The position numbers were made by a program, and so were the translations under genes. A stretch of DNA of 64,000 nt from Merluccius polli (taxonomy: Eukaryota > Chordata > Actinopteri > Gadiformes > Merlucciidae): the NCBI GenBank assembly GCA_030340625.1, contig JAOPHQ010002917.1, forward strand, positions 28,886 to 92,885, in the 5' to 3' direction. Numbering within the stretch: position 1 is the first letter of the stretch; each line of letters begins with the position of its first letter. A model generated the notes under the pieces. That model was not told the DNA's origin and did no database searches. It saw only the letters and a list, made by a program, of their open reading frames with translations. Below are positions 11,811 to 24,375 of the stretch, piece by piece.

Positions 11811-13079
11811 CTGTTGGGGGTCCAAACTCGGAGCTATAGCGGTTTTATTTCTCCATACATAATAATCCCAAACACAGAGTAGTGCTACAGGCGAATAAGA
11901 GAGATATTGGGTGTGTTGTGCTACAAGGAATTGATATAGAGGGCATTACACATGTGAGTGTGTGTGTGAATAATGTAGTACATGCAACACTCTTAAGTAG
12001 AGTTCTTCCCTGCTCCAAGATATAGGCTACATAAAAAGAGAAGAACAGATATACAGACACAGTATAAACAGACACCGTCTGGCACTGACTTACACAGCAA
12101 CAGAAAGACACACTGTATGCTATTGCCAGCGTTTATAATGGGCAACATAAAGGATGTTTAGGGGCCCGAGGTTGTGGCCCAGGGACCTAGGTTGTGATAT
12201 CTGGGGGTGAAGGTGGGGGGATTGGAAGGTCAAGTGGACCAGCCATGGACCAGTTAACTGTTCTGGTCCTGACAGAAGCCAGAGAAGCTGTACGATGTAG
12301 CAGTCTGTGTCTATCGAAGTGTCCAAAAATATTATATATAAAGCCAATATAAAGCTTCTGTATAAAGCTTCTGGCGGAATTCATAAATGTCATTCTCTGA
12401 GTTGGATTCATATAATAAAAACAATAAAAATCTTTATCAGAGATTCATCCATCTCTATTAAAGATGGATGACTCACATTGCAAGGGAATGTATATGGACG
12501 CCTCCTATAGGCTGATATCTGGCCACCAATCTACAGGACACAAGGTAATAATGTAGGCTTCACAACAAGATGCACACGATGTGACAGCTTGATTAAAGAA
12601 ACGGTGGCACAATCTGTTCATCCCTCCCTGTGCCAGCGAGGATGTGTGTAGCATGAGCACAGAGACACCTGCAAGCGTGTGGACATCATGAAAATAGTCA
12701 TAATTACACCTTTAAAAGGGAAAAGGGAACATGATGTACCAGGAGTGTAGTCATACACACATTTTTAAATTGGATTTATTCGAGCAGTTGGTATGATTTT
12801 TGATCATGTATTTTGGGGGATTTTTGATGTATTGATTGCAATTTAGAGGGAAAAGTTTGGCAGGATATAGGGAAGTGACCAGGGGTGTGACTCGTGCCGC
12901 GAGGTTCAGGGTTTGATTCCTACAGACCTATTCATCAATAGCGGCCATTAGTTGTTTAGTTGGGGAAACCTTCTAGATTCTTTGGGGAAACCATGTGACC
13001 TGGGTGGGGAACAGGACTGCAGAACTGAACAATAATGCATTGAGTTTTCATGGTTTCCTAACCCCTACCTGCTCTTTAA

Positions 13080-13516
13080 AGACCGTGTAAAGCAAATTAT
13101 GAGATTTGTTTCTAAACACATTACACACGTTAGAAAGTCATGGCTGAAAAGACGGTTTAACCATTTAATGTTGAATTGTGGAGTTAGACCGTTTTTCTAT
13201 TTTTCACCATTTTCGCATTCAGGATTTTATATTTAATTTTATTTCACTGCTTGTCACGCTCAACCACGAGCTTTACAGTTATTAGATTGACAGTTATTAT
13301 TTGACAGTTGAGAGAGGCTCCGCCCCCTGTGCGCAAATGGGCGTGGTTTAGCACCTTCAGTGGACACGCCCCCAGCGTCTCAGAGCTGAGAATAATGCTT
13401 ATTTTTTCACGATTTTGAATCCTTTAATCATTCAAATTTGGGTGGGTGGTTAATAACAAATTTTTCTATCATGTGACAAACTCTAAACACATATTTCCCT
13501 TTGGTTTACATGGACT
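13080..13516. mobile_element. piggyBac-like MITE
   Basis: The 437-bp element is flanked by TTAA (13076-13079 and 13517-13520). The left end reads AGACCGTGTAAAGCAAA and the complement of the right end reads AGTCCATGTAAACCAAA, a 17-bp terminal inverted repeat with three differences. No open frame of note is inside. Confidence 0.6.
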
Positions 13517-13595
13517 TTAATGACCCGTATCTGTAGATTGGATAAAAGCAATACAACAGTGGAAACAGCAATATATATATAACAATGATTTGCTG

Positions 13596-13706
13596 TAAAA
13601 CAAATAATGATGATACTCATGATAATACTTATGAATATACTAATGATGATAACTTATGATGATACCAATGATGACACTAATGATGATACTAATGATGATT
13701 ACTAAC
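13596..13706. repeat. Degenerate GATGATAC(T/C)AAT minisatellite
   Basis: Units like AATGATGATACT recur about eight times with substitutions. Confidence 0.75.
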
Positions 13707-14068
13707 AGTACCAAGCATGGGCTTCCCTAGACCAATAGAGGCCACAGTTGAGTTAAGTTTGTGGTGGATTTGTTTGGGTAACAGAGAAAGAAGGAGGGAT
13801 AGAGAGATTAGAATCATCAATACATGCTTACATTTCGACACACTACTTATGTTCGATTGAAAATGGAAATTGGTAATAGCGTGATAATTGACTGATGACT
13901 AATTACAAGCAGAGACACACACAGTCAACCATCGGTGGAGAGAAAGACTTATACAGGGCTGCTTTATGTTCTATGCCCGCACATTTCACAGTCTGATTGC
14001 TTCTGACCTGCTTCCTCTGGGCAGACAGCGAGAGTATTATTTAATTACACACTGGCAAAAGTGATTAA

Positions 14069-14111
14069 ACCCCACCAATGCCTGCAGGTATTCTGCAGGC
14101 ATTGGTGGGGT
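14069..14111. repeat. Perfect 19-bp-arm hairpin
   Basis: ACCCCACCAATGCCTGCAG at 14069-14087 is exactly complementary to 14093-14111, with a 5-base loop. Confidence 0.9.
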
Positions 14112-14420
14112 GTGTTTTGAGGATTATCATACAAGTCTATGCAGTATTCCTGAATACCACATTACCACATGCTATACAATGATTTAAGTTCCAAATGTTG
14201 CAGCTGGATAAGACAGATGTCTTGACATTAAAATGGACAGCAAACAGGAAATACCACAACACATATAGCCCCACATACAGAGCCTACATTGAAATGACTG
14301 AATTAGATATTTTCTACAAGGAATGAAGACAATTGCTGTCTTTATCCCTAGACCGAAGAATAAAGTAAAGAGTGAATACTTAATATAGTCATTAGGGAAA
14401 ACCAAGACAGATTACACAAT

Positions 14421-14467
14421 GTCAGAGAGAGAGAGAGAGAGACAGAGAGAGAGAGAGAGACATGTGT

Positions 14468-14508
<41 letters not shown>
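14421..14508. repeat. (GA)n then (TC)n inverted microsatellite
   Basis: A GA array is followed 12 bases later by a TC array, so the two can pair as a hairpin. Confidence 0.9.
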
Positions 14509-14509
<1 letters not shown>

Positions 14510-15175
14510 AGTATCTAAACATGCTTTTGCATTCAGTCAGAGGTCTGGAGTTGAGCGGGTCGACCATTTTTCACTTCCATCTGCACACTTAATTAGTGCG
14601 GCTACAGCTAATCTTTCACTTAATAAAAGTGTAATAAACTGCGTCTGGCCACAAGCAGCAGGTAATTTACAGAGCCTGGCACTGTGTTGCCTGCATAGCC
14701 AGGACAGTATTTCGTAGCCCCTCCAATTTGTTTTGCACTTGTAACTTGTCAAATCTAAATGCTTTAACCTCAGGGTTTTTAAGCGCTTACATTTACTGCA
14801 ATTTGTGCTTTAGGTTCCGGAAGACAATTTAAACCCTGCAGTGCCTACATCCGGTGATTATATTGAAATATAACATACATCTGACCTCAGTAATAGTTAT
14901 CCTGACGTTCACCAATGTCAATCTTAATGAGTAATCTGTGTCTCATCATGTATATGACATCAACAAAACCATTATTTCATTGTCTGTATAGAGGCCATGC
15001 ACAAGCTTTTGCTGTGCATGGCCTGAAAGCATAATGCACATCCGTCCATTAGCCAGCTAGTGAGGATGAGGCATGAGAAGAGGAACCAAAGAACTAGTGA
15101 TGCTGTAAGATGACATGATTCATCCACAACCCAATCATGTTTCTCCTGCACACTCCTTCACGTAACGCCTAATAA

Positions 15176-15189
15176 CCACTAGATGGCAG
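15176..15189 (+). promoter_or_regulatory. CTCF-like motif
   Basis: CCACTAGATGGCAG matches the core of the vertebrate CTCF consensus. Occupancy is not testable here. Confidence 0.35.
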
Positions 15190-15984
15190 CTCTGTCTAGG
15201 AAGCAGAACTAGGATAATTCAAGGCCAGGGATGGATAATAGACCTACTAGCAGTTTAAATCTAGTTCCGTCAATTGAAGATAGGACAGGCCACGACACGT
15301 CATTTAAGATTGTCAACGTCCGTTGCAACGCTACCGGCCTGTCTTTAAGCGAAATATAGCATTTGCAGTGCCTACTCATCTCTCACTGTTTCAGGGGAGA
15401 TAGCGAAGCCAGCAGCAGCAGATAGGGTCTATGCCTGTGCCCAAAATTAATAACCACCCTGCCTGAATTCACATTTGTCTTTCCTTTTGCATTGGAGTGC
15501 ATGCCTTTATTCCAAACGTAAGAAAAACAATGTAAGTAGACCTAGATAAGCCTCGTATCTATGATGTCATTCATCGGCAGTAATGAAAGAGCCTCTGACC
15601 TTGTGGAAAAAAGGAGCACATTTCCAATAGAAAACTCTAATCCAAGTCTACTCTTATCTAAGTTTTTGTATTACAGAGTACAAACTTTGCTCTGTAACAT
15701 AGACTTTATTTTTTATTTTTTACCAAAAGGATTATTTTACTCATCGTAGTGCGCTTTGGGAATTATGTGCTGCTATGCATGAAGTCGAGAATATGAATGA
15801 CCCAGTCGGAGAAGTAATAGATTTAACCTAATGTATTTATTTCGAAGCTATTTTTCTACAGTATCTCTTGCAAAGTGGAAATGAAAAGCCTTGCTTGTCA
15901 GAAATTACAGAAACTGTGGATATATTTTTAGAAGGCTCTGTACTCTTTGAAACTGATAGGTCATGTTTCTACAATTTGTCTTTG

Positions 15985-16011
15985 AAGTAATAAGATAGAG
16001 TCAGAGCGTAT

Positions 16012-16071
<60 letters not shown>

Positions 16072-16101
16072 ATACCCTCTGACTCCTCATCTTATTACTT
16101 T
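15985..16101. repeat. Imperfect hairpin with (TA)n loop
   Basis: AAGTAATAAGATAGAGTCAG with GTATGGATATA on the left is mirrored by its near-complement on the right (16067-16101), separated by about 25 TA units. The right arm has three extra bases. It may be a short MITE whose centre expanded. Confidence 0.7.
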
Positions 16102-16631
16102 AAATACTCGTACTCTCTCTGAAAATAATGACTGAATAGGAAATTGTCATTCAAGCATCATGTTCCGATAATCTTCATTGTGTTCTAGTGTGCATATAGC
16201 ACACATGCATCATAATAAGAGATGCAGTGGGCCAACCGGACACGATGCAACCTGACATGGTTAACAGGAGAGATAGACCGAACCACAACGGTGCCAGAAG
16301 AAACCAGGGTTGCAACATGGCAGAAAGGTAGGGTTTGCGGTTCATTACTGCAAAATGGAGAAAAAAAAATCATGAATTGGGCTATGTTGCGTATGCCGCA
16401 TGTGTTTGTATTCACAACCCACGTAAATGCATAAATTGTCTCATTTAAGATAATTGGGTAATTAGTTGGAATGGCGTAGTACAGCTCCCCTGCCACCGGG
16501 GTCGCTGTTGAACACTGGGGCCCCGCTCTTAGCGTACAACCCCCGTCGGGCCTTGTCCACGATCCCACAGATAGTTGCACAAAAGGCTACACACCCTCCC
16601 CATCTTCCCTTGCTTTGCAGCGTGCCGTCGT

Positions 16632-16645
16632 GTCACCATGGAGAC
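16632..16645 (+). promoter_or_regulatory. RFX X-box-like motif
   Basis: GTCACCATGGAGAC resembles the X-box consensus GTNRCC-RGYAAC. It is intergenic and its function is unproven. Confidence 0.25.
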
Positions 16646-17057
16646 GGATATAAATAACAGAGCGGGGGGAGAGATGGCGAGAGAGAGGGAGAACACTGTG
16701 AATCGTAACCCCTGTAACCCCGCCTGTGCGTATCGACGGCGGTCCGCCGTGGTGACTCAGACTCAGCTAGCATGCAAGTGTGTTCACATTATTCAATCAT
16801 AATGGGTTTTTTTTTTGGTTCGGTACCTGAGAGGAATTCAAAGTGACTTGCTGCGACAGAAAGACACGTTGAAAAAAAGAAACACGCGGGACCACCCAAC
16901 GCTCAGTGGCAACCCACACTGTCGTGTTTTAGGCTGACATGACACGCAGCCTGCAGGTGTAGCCGTGTGTTAGTTGCAGGTGATGGGAGGACTCTGGGGA
17001 AAATAGCAGAATGGGGTTAAGCTTGGGGAAATATTTGATTTATGAAGAGTTGCTTTT

Positions 17058-17059
<2 letters not shown>

Positions 17060-17111
<52 letters not shown>

Positions 17112-17190
17112 GATGTGTGTTTATTACCTGTGTGTGTGTGTGTGTCTGTGTGTTGATGTGTGTGTCTGTGTGTATAGATGTGTGTTTATT

Positions 17191-17227
<37 letters not shown>

Positions 17228-17229
17228 GA

Positions 17230-17287
<58 letters not shown>

Positions 17288-17345
17288 GATGTGTGTTTAT
17301 TACCTGTGTGTGTGTTGATGTGTGTGTCTGTGTGTGTGTGCATGT
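17060..17345. repeat. (GT)n array with higher-order repeat
   Basis: GT repeat carries three copies of TATAGATGTGTGTTTATTAC followed by CTG, starting near 17108, 17173 and 17284, so a longer unit has been duplicated within the microsatellite. Confidence 0.9.
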
Positions 17346-17846
17346 AGATGTGTGATTAAGACAAACACAGGTTGTTGTTGTTGTTGTTGTTGTTTTTTCC
17401 GGTGGGTGGGGTGGGGGTGAGGGGGGGGCATTGTTAGGAGGAAGCAGAGGAATAGCGATCGCCTGGAGGGGAACTGCTTCAAGGGGAAATGCATTGTGAG
17501 GCTACGAAAACACGGCGAAGACGAGCAAATAAACCAATAAAGCTGTTTTTGTTTTCCCATGGCATGGCCCCTTGTTTACCGCATTACCATACAATCCCTT
17601 CCTGAGAACTAGGTCTTACAGTACAGCCCGACAATTGTAAAATACATCCTTTTGTTATCGAGTCAAATGCATGTTTTGTGTTTTGTTGGAGCTACCCCGG
17701 CTTAGCCAAGTAGTACCATTGTAAATAATGAAACAGTTTTCAACATCACTGGTAAGGTGTGTGTACAGAGTCCAGGAGCCCAAGCCTATCCACCTGAGTG
17801 CTTTTACATCAATCCAAAACAAACAAATGGAAATAATCATGTTCAC

Positions 17847-17870
17847 ACACACACACACACACACACACAA
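17847..17870. repeat. (CA)n microsatellite
   Basis: About 12 CA units. Confidence 0.9.
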
Positions 17871-18169
17871 TGAGACAATGCTGTGTTCAACAAAAGCACA
17901 AGTGTGATTAGGTCTCCGTGATATTATTTGATCTTCGCCACTCCCCCTCCAACCCTTCTTAAGCCTCCAAATCACATTAAACACCACCCACCCTCAACTC
18001 CTTACTGCCTCGCCCCCTTACTGCCTCTCTCCCACCCACCACCACCACCCCCCACCTCTCTGCTCTTCCCGGGGGATGTGGGCTTGTTGTTATTTAAGTC
18101 AAGGGCAGCATTACCATAGCGAAAACAGCCTCCTTTCACAGGTCTACCCAGAGACTCCAGGCACAAGAA

Positions 18170-18185
18170 GCCATGGAGACGAGTG

Positions 18186-18224
<39 letters not shown>

Positions 18225-18473
18225 TGCAGGGGCTGGGGGGGGGGGGGGGGGGGGGGGGGGGGTGTTGTTACAGTAGTACAAGCACAGTGGTAGCATAAAC
18301 ATCTTGTCATTGATATTCTGGGTGGCATTACATTGGGACACGCGACACAACACATCTGGTGGAATTAAAGGCATAAACCGTTTGGCTCTCTATTTGTTGT
18401 CAGGTTAAAGGGTGAAATTAAACGGCAGTTCCGTTTCGAGGAGACGAGAGGTCGGCGTTGGCTTTGTTTTTTG
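18170..18473 (+). repeat. Dispersed duplication, copy A
   Basis: The segment starts GCCATGGAGAC, continues through a GT run, GTGCAGGGGC and a G run, and then GTTACAGTAGTACAAGCACA. It matches 23112-23372 in the same orientation with scattered substitutions and a different G-run length. Copy A includes a 29-bp G run (18235-18262). No coding capacity is seen. Confidence 0.85.
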
Positions 18474-21400
18474 CCTGTTGTTGCGGAGATGAGTCAGCGG
18501 TTGGTCATCCATCCCTGCGTTCGGGTGAAACCATGATGTCTTCCAGGATTGTTGCAACCAATTACTGTTGAATTCAAATCCATCCTCATCGCTTTTAACA
18601 CTAGATGTGCTGGCGGATGCGTGTTTTGACCACCCCACTGCAATTCATATTTGAATCATCTGAGCCCTTTCATGGGCCTCTCCTTGATAGGTGTAGGTGC
18701 GTGTGTGTGTGTGTGTGTGGGGGGGTTATACGTGTGTATTTTACAATATGAAACCCCGCCCCCCCGACACACACACAATAAGGTGGTGGAATAGGTGGCT
18801 GCGGGTCTAGTATTACAACTCAAAAGTTGCCTATACAGAAACATATACAGAGCCACACGGTTAAATTATACACGGACAGATTCTGTCTCTCTCACGCACA
18901 CACACAAACACACACAAAGACACACACGCACACGCACACACACGCACACACACAAACATTGCAAATCGGTTTATTCTAACAAGAATTTAAGACTGGCTAA
19001 TTGCACAATAGCACAGCTGTGTTAAAAAAAAAAAAAAAAAAAAAAACTGATCCGTTTTTAATGAAACAGATGGCACCCTGGGACAACTTTTTACATCGAT
19101 AATAGTTGGGCGGCCATTAATGGCTCTCCTATTCCTCAACATGTGGCAAAGTGTCCCCGAATTGCCCCGCCCTCCTTTAAATGACATGTAAAGATGGCGG
19201 TATAGAGCACAGGGGCCGCGGGAAGAGGCTCATTGTAAACTACCCACACTATTTAAATATCATGCCCTATCACACGCACACACACACACACATACACACA
19301 GCTCACCCACCCCAGTATTCAGTATACAGATCTGGCACAATGTGCCTGTTTTTGTGGGCCATCAGCGATGAATACATTCTATATATCATATATGATCTAT
19401 AACATCGTATTCCATAGCATAATAACATCAATAACATAACCATTTATGATAATCATATTCATGTTGTGTGTGGGCTTTTGTCTCTGATAGAAAGCCCCAT
19501 GTCACTTTAGTCATGATGCCATCAGTCATACATTCCTGGTGGTTGATACAGGGAGATACAAAATGAGTGTGTGTGGGTCTGTGTGTGTGTGTGTGTGTGT
19601 GTGGGCGTTTGGCCTTGTCTGAAAGATAAACAACCAAAAAAACTAAAAACGGCTGTAAAGTAAATGTGTTGAGGCGTTTCATGGCCCGCAAAAACCCTGG
19701 GGAATGATTTGTGTCGTGTTGCACAGAACACAACTCGTCTCATGGGACACGAGCGCGCACGTGCAGGTGCACGAGCACGGGATACACACATGTAGATACA
19801 CACTCGCACACTTGCAATGCAAGCGCATGATCCCCACCCACCCACCACACTCACGTACACGTACACACGCACACACGCGCGCACACACACACTCACACAC
19901 ACACACACACACCATGTAAGCCAAGTGGAGCTTACTGTGAATTCGTCCCCAGAGGGGAAGGTCTGTACGACATCTCAGACTCCATCAGTAGTGGCAGAAG
20001 AGACACGTTCAGTATAGCGTGATAGGGGTTTCTGAATATTTCGGAATACTTTCCTCCACTTATAGGGCAACACACTGGTCCCAAGTCAACATTAAAACAA
20101 TAGACCCCATTTCCCTATACACCGCAGACAGAGACACACAATCCCCAAACTGCTTTTCAGCTTTCTTGCATGGTGAAACAAATAAATGTATTGGAATCTG
20201 TGCCAATGTAGAAAAAGTGAAAAGTGACTTTTGGTTGTTTTGTCACAGTATCACTGTTGAATACTCAAGAGGATCTTGAGTAAACAGGCTTAGAGAAGAC
20301 AATGAATGTTGTGCCATTTATAACAAGGCTGGCACTAGCCTATATATTCTACGTCCAAAACACGGCAACACTGGAAGCTCAAAGTGCCTTTGCTATACAC
20401 AGAACATTAACCTGGTATGGATTTCCTTTCTTCTCATTATTAGTATTCATTACATGGCTTTTTTTTTTTTTAGCAAGAGATGCTTATGGCAAGGTTGAGA
20501 GTTGTACCTTGTGGTACTGTTTCAAAGAGGGATGTGAGGGATGTGTATCAAATGGATGTGAGAATCCAAGGTCGTTCACCGTTCAATTGCTTTCAAGCCA
20601 TCATCTTGACTTGCACATTAAAGTCTTTGTTTACAAAAATAAAAAACATAGGCTTTTTATTTCATACACCTTAATAGTTTAGACAATATCACCCGGGTTT
20701 ATAAGATCCTAAAGTGTATTTTTCACATCAAATGGATACAGAAGTCTCATATGCACCCTCCTGGCCTGACCTCCCCCACATGGTTTGCCTCCTCCAAAGA
20801 GCCTGTTTATCATGGACAAAAAGCAACGCGGTTCAAGGGAAATAGACTCAGACTTCAAAATCAGCACCTCTTGGCTAACCTCTGAGCTGTTTTGGCCAAA
20901 CTGACCGTTTCACCATCTTTAAAACTCTTTTTAGAGCCTTTAATGTTTGAGTTGTATTGTCAGATTCATCAGCCTTTTAACGGCATTCGATAAAAGCATT
21001 AAGAGGAGTGAATGCCACTACAGTTCTTGGCATGTTGTGGAGTACAAAAATCAATCTCAACACTTTGATTAACTCACTGGCTTTCTGACGTATCAATCGT
21101 TAATCATCACATATTAATCAGGCAGCTAAGAGTTCGCTGTTAGCAAATTGCTCGGAAAAAAATTGCAATGATTTTATTTTTACATTTATTGGTGCCGAGT
21201 AAAAAGCTGCATTCCTGTCACGTAATGAATATATAAGTGTTTACTGAACACTGACTTTTCTTTGTTGTACAATTGTGACAGTTTAATAGTTAACAACCAG
21301 CGGCCCTGTACAAGGCTGAGAAAGTTGCATCATCCTCAATGTCTAGTCGGTAACTCACTCTGATATTAATCAACAAGCAAACAAACAAAAACGATAAGGC

Positions 21401-21865
21401 TAAAACAAATGCCACAAATTATATTGATGTTTCCTCTGTGTAGAAATGTCTCATTTTAATTCAAATATTTCCGTCTGGACACACAATTCTGAAATACTTC
21501 ACATTTGACAAAGTGGGGCAGGCCAAGCATCGATATGAGTAGTGCAGCTTTATATCTGGTAGGAAAGGAGGTCTCACAGCACAGAGCAAGCCTGCATACG
21601 CAATGTACACATCCCAAGAATGAATAATAAAATGAAAGGGACTTGCATTTGATAACAGCAAGGACATAAACTCAGATACTGAGTATTAACATCGAGTGGT
21701 ATGTTTTTCCCTATTCAATTTTCTTTACATTTAAATTCATTTTTTTTCTTAAATATCTTCAATTTCATCATTGGTGATAATTAACCAGAGACCAACTGCA
21801 TATATACACATACACACACCAGTGTACATGATGATTAAATCAATAGCGTGCGTATGCCAACATAG
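18474..21865. other. Intergenic
   Basis: This region holds short CA/GT tracts (18699-18725, 18893-18958, 19273-19300, 19567-19603, 19855-19915), a poly(A) run at 19025-19046 and otherwise unremarkable AT-rich sequence. The alternating purine-pyrimidine stretch at 19745-19915 may favour Z-DNA. No exon was recognised. Confidence 0.55.
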
Positions 21866-22091
21866 CAGGCCCGGTTCTACGGGGGTGCATAAGCATGCAT
21901 TGCACCCTCAATTGAAAAAAGGAGGGAGAAAATTCCCCCCCCGTCGACAATCGCGCACCCCCCCGTCGACAACCGCGTACCCCCCCGTCGACAATCGCGT
22001 ACTGGTCCCCACCACTTCTATAGTAGACTACTGGTGCACCCCCTGTGATCTCAGATGCACCCCAAGGCATTCTGTTCTGGAACCGGGCCTG
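21866..22091. mobile_element. hAT-type MITE with internal 22-bp tandem repeat
   Basis: The 226-bp element is bounded by exact 8-bp target duplications CAACATAG (21858-21865 and 22092-22099). Its terminal inverted repeats are CAGGCCCGGTTCTA and the complement of TGGAACCGGGCCTG. Inside, three 22-bp units (21935-22001) contain CGTCGACAATCGCG preceded by a C run. The 8-bp duplication is the hAT signature. No protein is encoded. Confidence 0.85.
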
Positions 22092-23111
22092 CAACATAGT
22101 CATACCCAGGGCAGGGTTTTGCTGTGCAAGATAATGTGGATATGACAATGTTTCTCAAAAGTGACTGACCTGCTTGGTGTGGAGTGCCACGCTCGGTATC
22201 ACCATACATAAAACACCCACGCCATCCTAAATCAAAAGTGAGATTGTGTGACATCCCTTATGTGGCAATCTCTCAATGTGATACTGACCTTCATGGTGAC
22301 AATGGGCCGATCCATAACCTAAGCCACGGCCCGTGTCTGCACAAGTTGTCTTCACGGGAAGCCATTGCTACACTGTTATGGCCTATTTTCTTTTCTAAAG
22401 GGACCACTAAAACCACACAGGGAGAGAAAATAGGATGATACACAGAGAAAGCCAAAATCCAAAAAGCTCTTAAAATGCATGATAATCCTGCTCTATGTGA
22501 AATAAACACTATCACCAAATTTTACTGACCATTATTTTTTCAGTATTTGACTGAGGGGAAGCAAAATATTGTATTACAGCAAAATAAACTGGCACAGAGA
22601 GAGGAATATGCAGCAACATTGTTGTTTGGTTGCCAGTTAACGCTATGGTTCCTGAAGGTCACACCTGACCAAATTAGTTTACTGTTGTGAAACCAATTCA
22701 ATTGAAGCCTTGATTGTTGTTTTGTTACTTTTTTATTTATATTAGAAAGAATGTGCCTCTTTAGGAAAGAAAGTTACGTAGTGCCAGTTTAAATATAAAA
22801 GATCTGTGGCAAATTGCACTAGTTCACTCGGATCAAGAGACAAACAGTATATATGGCAGCTGTTAATGAGTGGGCATTGATTAACACTAGAAATATATAA
22901 CATAGAACATACAACAAGGCATGCACACTTTGGGGCTGCAGTATATTTATATATATATATATAGATATATAACAAAAGAACCGACTGCATTTTTTGGGCT
23001 GAATCTGCCAATGTCATTTTAAATATTCAGTCAATGTTTTCAATTCTATCGGAAAGTCAGAAAATGATGTCATCCATTATTTAGAGTGTATAGTTAGACA
23101 AATGACTATTT
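22092..23111. other. Intergenic
   Basis: AT-rich sequence with a short (TA)n tract near 22947-22972. No gene was recognised. A minus-strand AATAAA lies at about 22734, a possible distal polyadenylation signal of ADGRA1. Confidence 0.5.
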
Positions 23112-23372
23112 GCCATGGAGACAAATGTGTGTGTGTGTGTGGTGCAGGGGCCGGGGGGGTTTGTTACAGTAGTACAAGCACAGAGGTAGCATAAACATCT
23201 TGTCTTTGATATTGTGGATAGCATTACATTGGGACACACGACACAACACATCTGGTGGAATTAAACGCATAAACCGTTCGCTCTCTCTGTGTTGTCAGAT
23301 TAATATATACGACCCGGGTGAAATTAAACTGCAGTTTGTTAGACGAGAGGCTGCCGTTGGTTTTGTTTTTTG
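23112..23372 (+). repeat. Dispersed duplication, copy B
   Basis: This is the second copy of the 18170-18473 segment. Similarity stops at GGTTTTGTTTTTTGG, directly beside a poly(T) run (23374-23390) that copy A lacks. Confidence 0.85.
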
Positions 23373-23409
23373 GTTTTTTTTTTTTTTTTTGCACACTGAT
23401 AATAACACT

Positions 23410-24375
23410 TTTATTGTAAAACTGTTAAGTGTAGCTTTTTACAAATATAGCTTCCGCAGCCGGTAATGATTGACAATTCATCAAATATTGATATACAATG
23501 TCTAGTTGCTCGCATGATCCGAGTGGAAGAGAAAAAAATGGCACAACAGTTTGGCGATTAACTCGCTGTGAAGACCTGGCTCTATTTTGCACAGTGTAGA
23601 AATAAACATTGAAGTATAATGACATATAATTAGTTCTCCTGATGTGGAATGGAACCAACTCTACCCGTCATTGATACTGTAATTTAATTCTCTTAAAAAA
23701 TAACATCATACAGACATCACAATCAACATCAACCTGGAGGAGGGCTTCTCGTTTTTCCATTTGCGTTTAATTTTCACAATGTAATAGTGGTGTTTGAAAA
23801 TTGCTGGTTTAGTTGTCTAAAACATGGAGGATGTCACAACTTTTTCTTCTTCTGGAGTTCTGGAGGTACAGACTAGTCGATGGACTCAGATCCAAAGTTT
23901 AGAAAAATTATCTTGCAGCGTTGCTTTTGAGCACTAACACACATATTCATACGCATCGACCACTCGTTTTCTTATGTATATATTAATATATATCTATATA
24001 TATCCGTAGCATTATGAGGTGGCAAACACTCCCTCAGTAACACCTCATGGCATGATGTGACACACATTTTACAAATTATTCTTAAAAGGAGGAGATTTTG
24101 TCCTTTGCAGAGCTACCCTGTGTGGGGAGCCAAAATGTAGACGCCATATTTCTATACAGTAAAACAGGACAAACGTGAAACGGAACGACGGGGAAATGAA
24201 AATAAATCCCACTTTGAACTCGACGTGTATAACATGATTCAGTTAAGATTTTAATCCTAAAGGAAGGGGCGGGGTTGATGGGAGGGAGGTCTCATCTTTT
24301 TTTGGGGGGGGGGGGGGGGGGTGGGGGATGGGGAGGAGGAATTCGACCGAAGGAACGGCGTCTGTCTTCCAAGCA
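23410..24375 (-). other. Probable ADGRA1 3' UTR
   Basis: This is sequence after the ADGRA1 stop codon. A minus-strand AATAAA at 23410-23415 is the first good polyadenylation signal found and is followed by A-rich genomic DNA at 23374-23390. A G run lies at 24303-24321. The UTR limits are inferred. Confidence 0.4.

Larger units (their letters stand above)
13517..18169. other. Intergenic
   Basis: This stretch contains a GATGATACTAAT-type minisatellite (13596-13706), perfect and imperfect hairpins (14069-14111, 15985-16101), GA/CT microsatellites (14421-14508), a CTCF-like motif (15176-15189), an X-box-like motif (16632-16645) and a GT minisatellite (17060-17345). No coding exon was recognised. 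Confidence 0.6.

Noticed and set aside
12880..12930. tRNA-like B-box
   Set aside because: No matching A-box or cloverleaf was seen, so no tRNA gene or SINE was called.
17060..17345. Regularly spaced repeats resembling a CRISPR array
   Set aside because: The copies sit in GT microsatellite, spacing is irregular, there are no cas genes, and the genome is vertebrate.
20302..20682. 126-codon plus-strand frame with hydrophobic segments
   Set aside because: AT-rich chance frame with no family signature.
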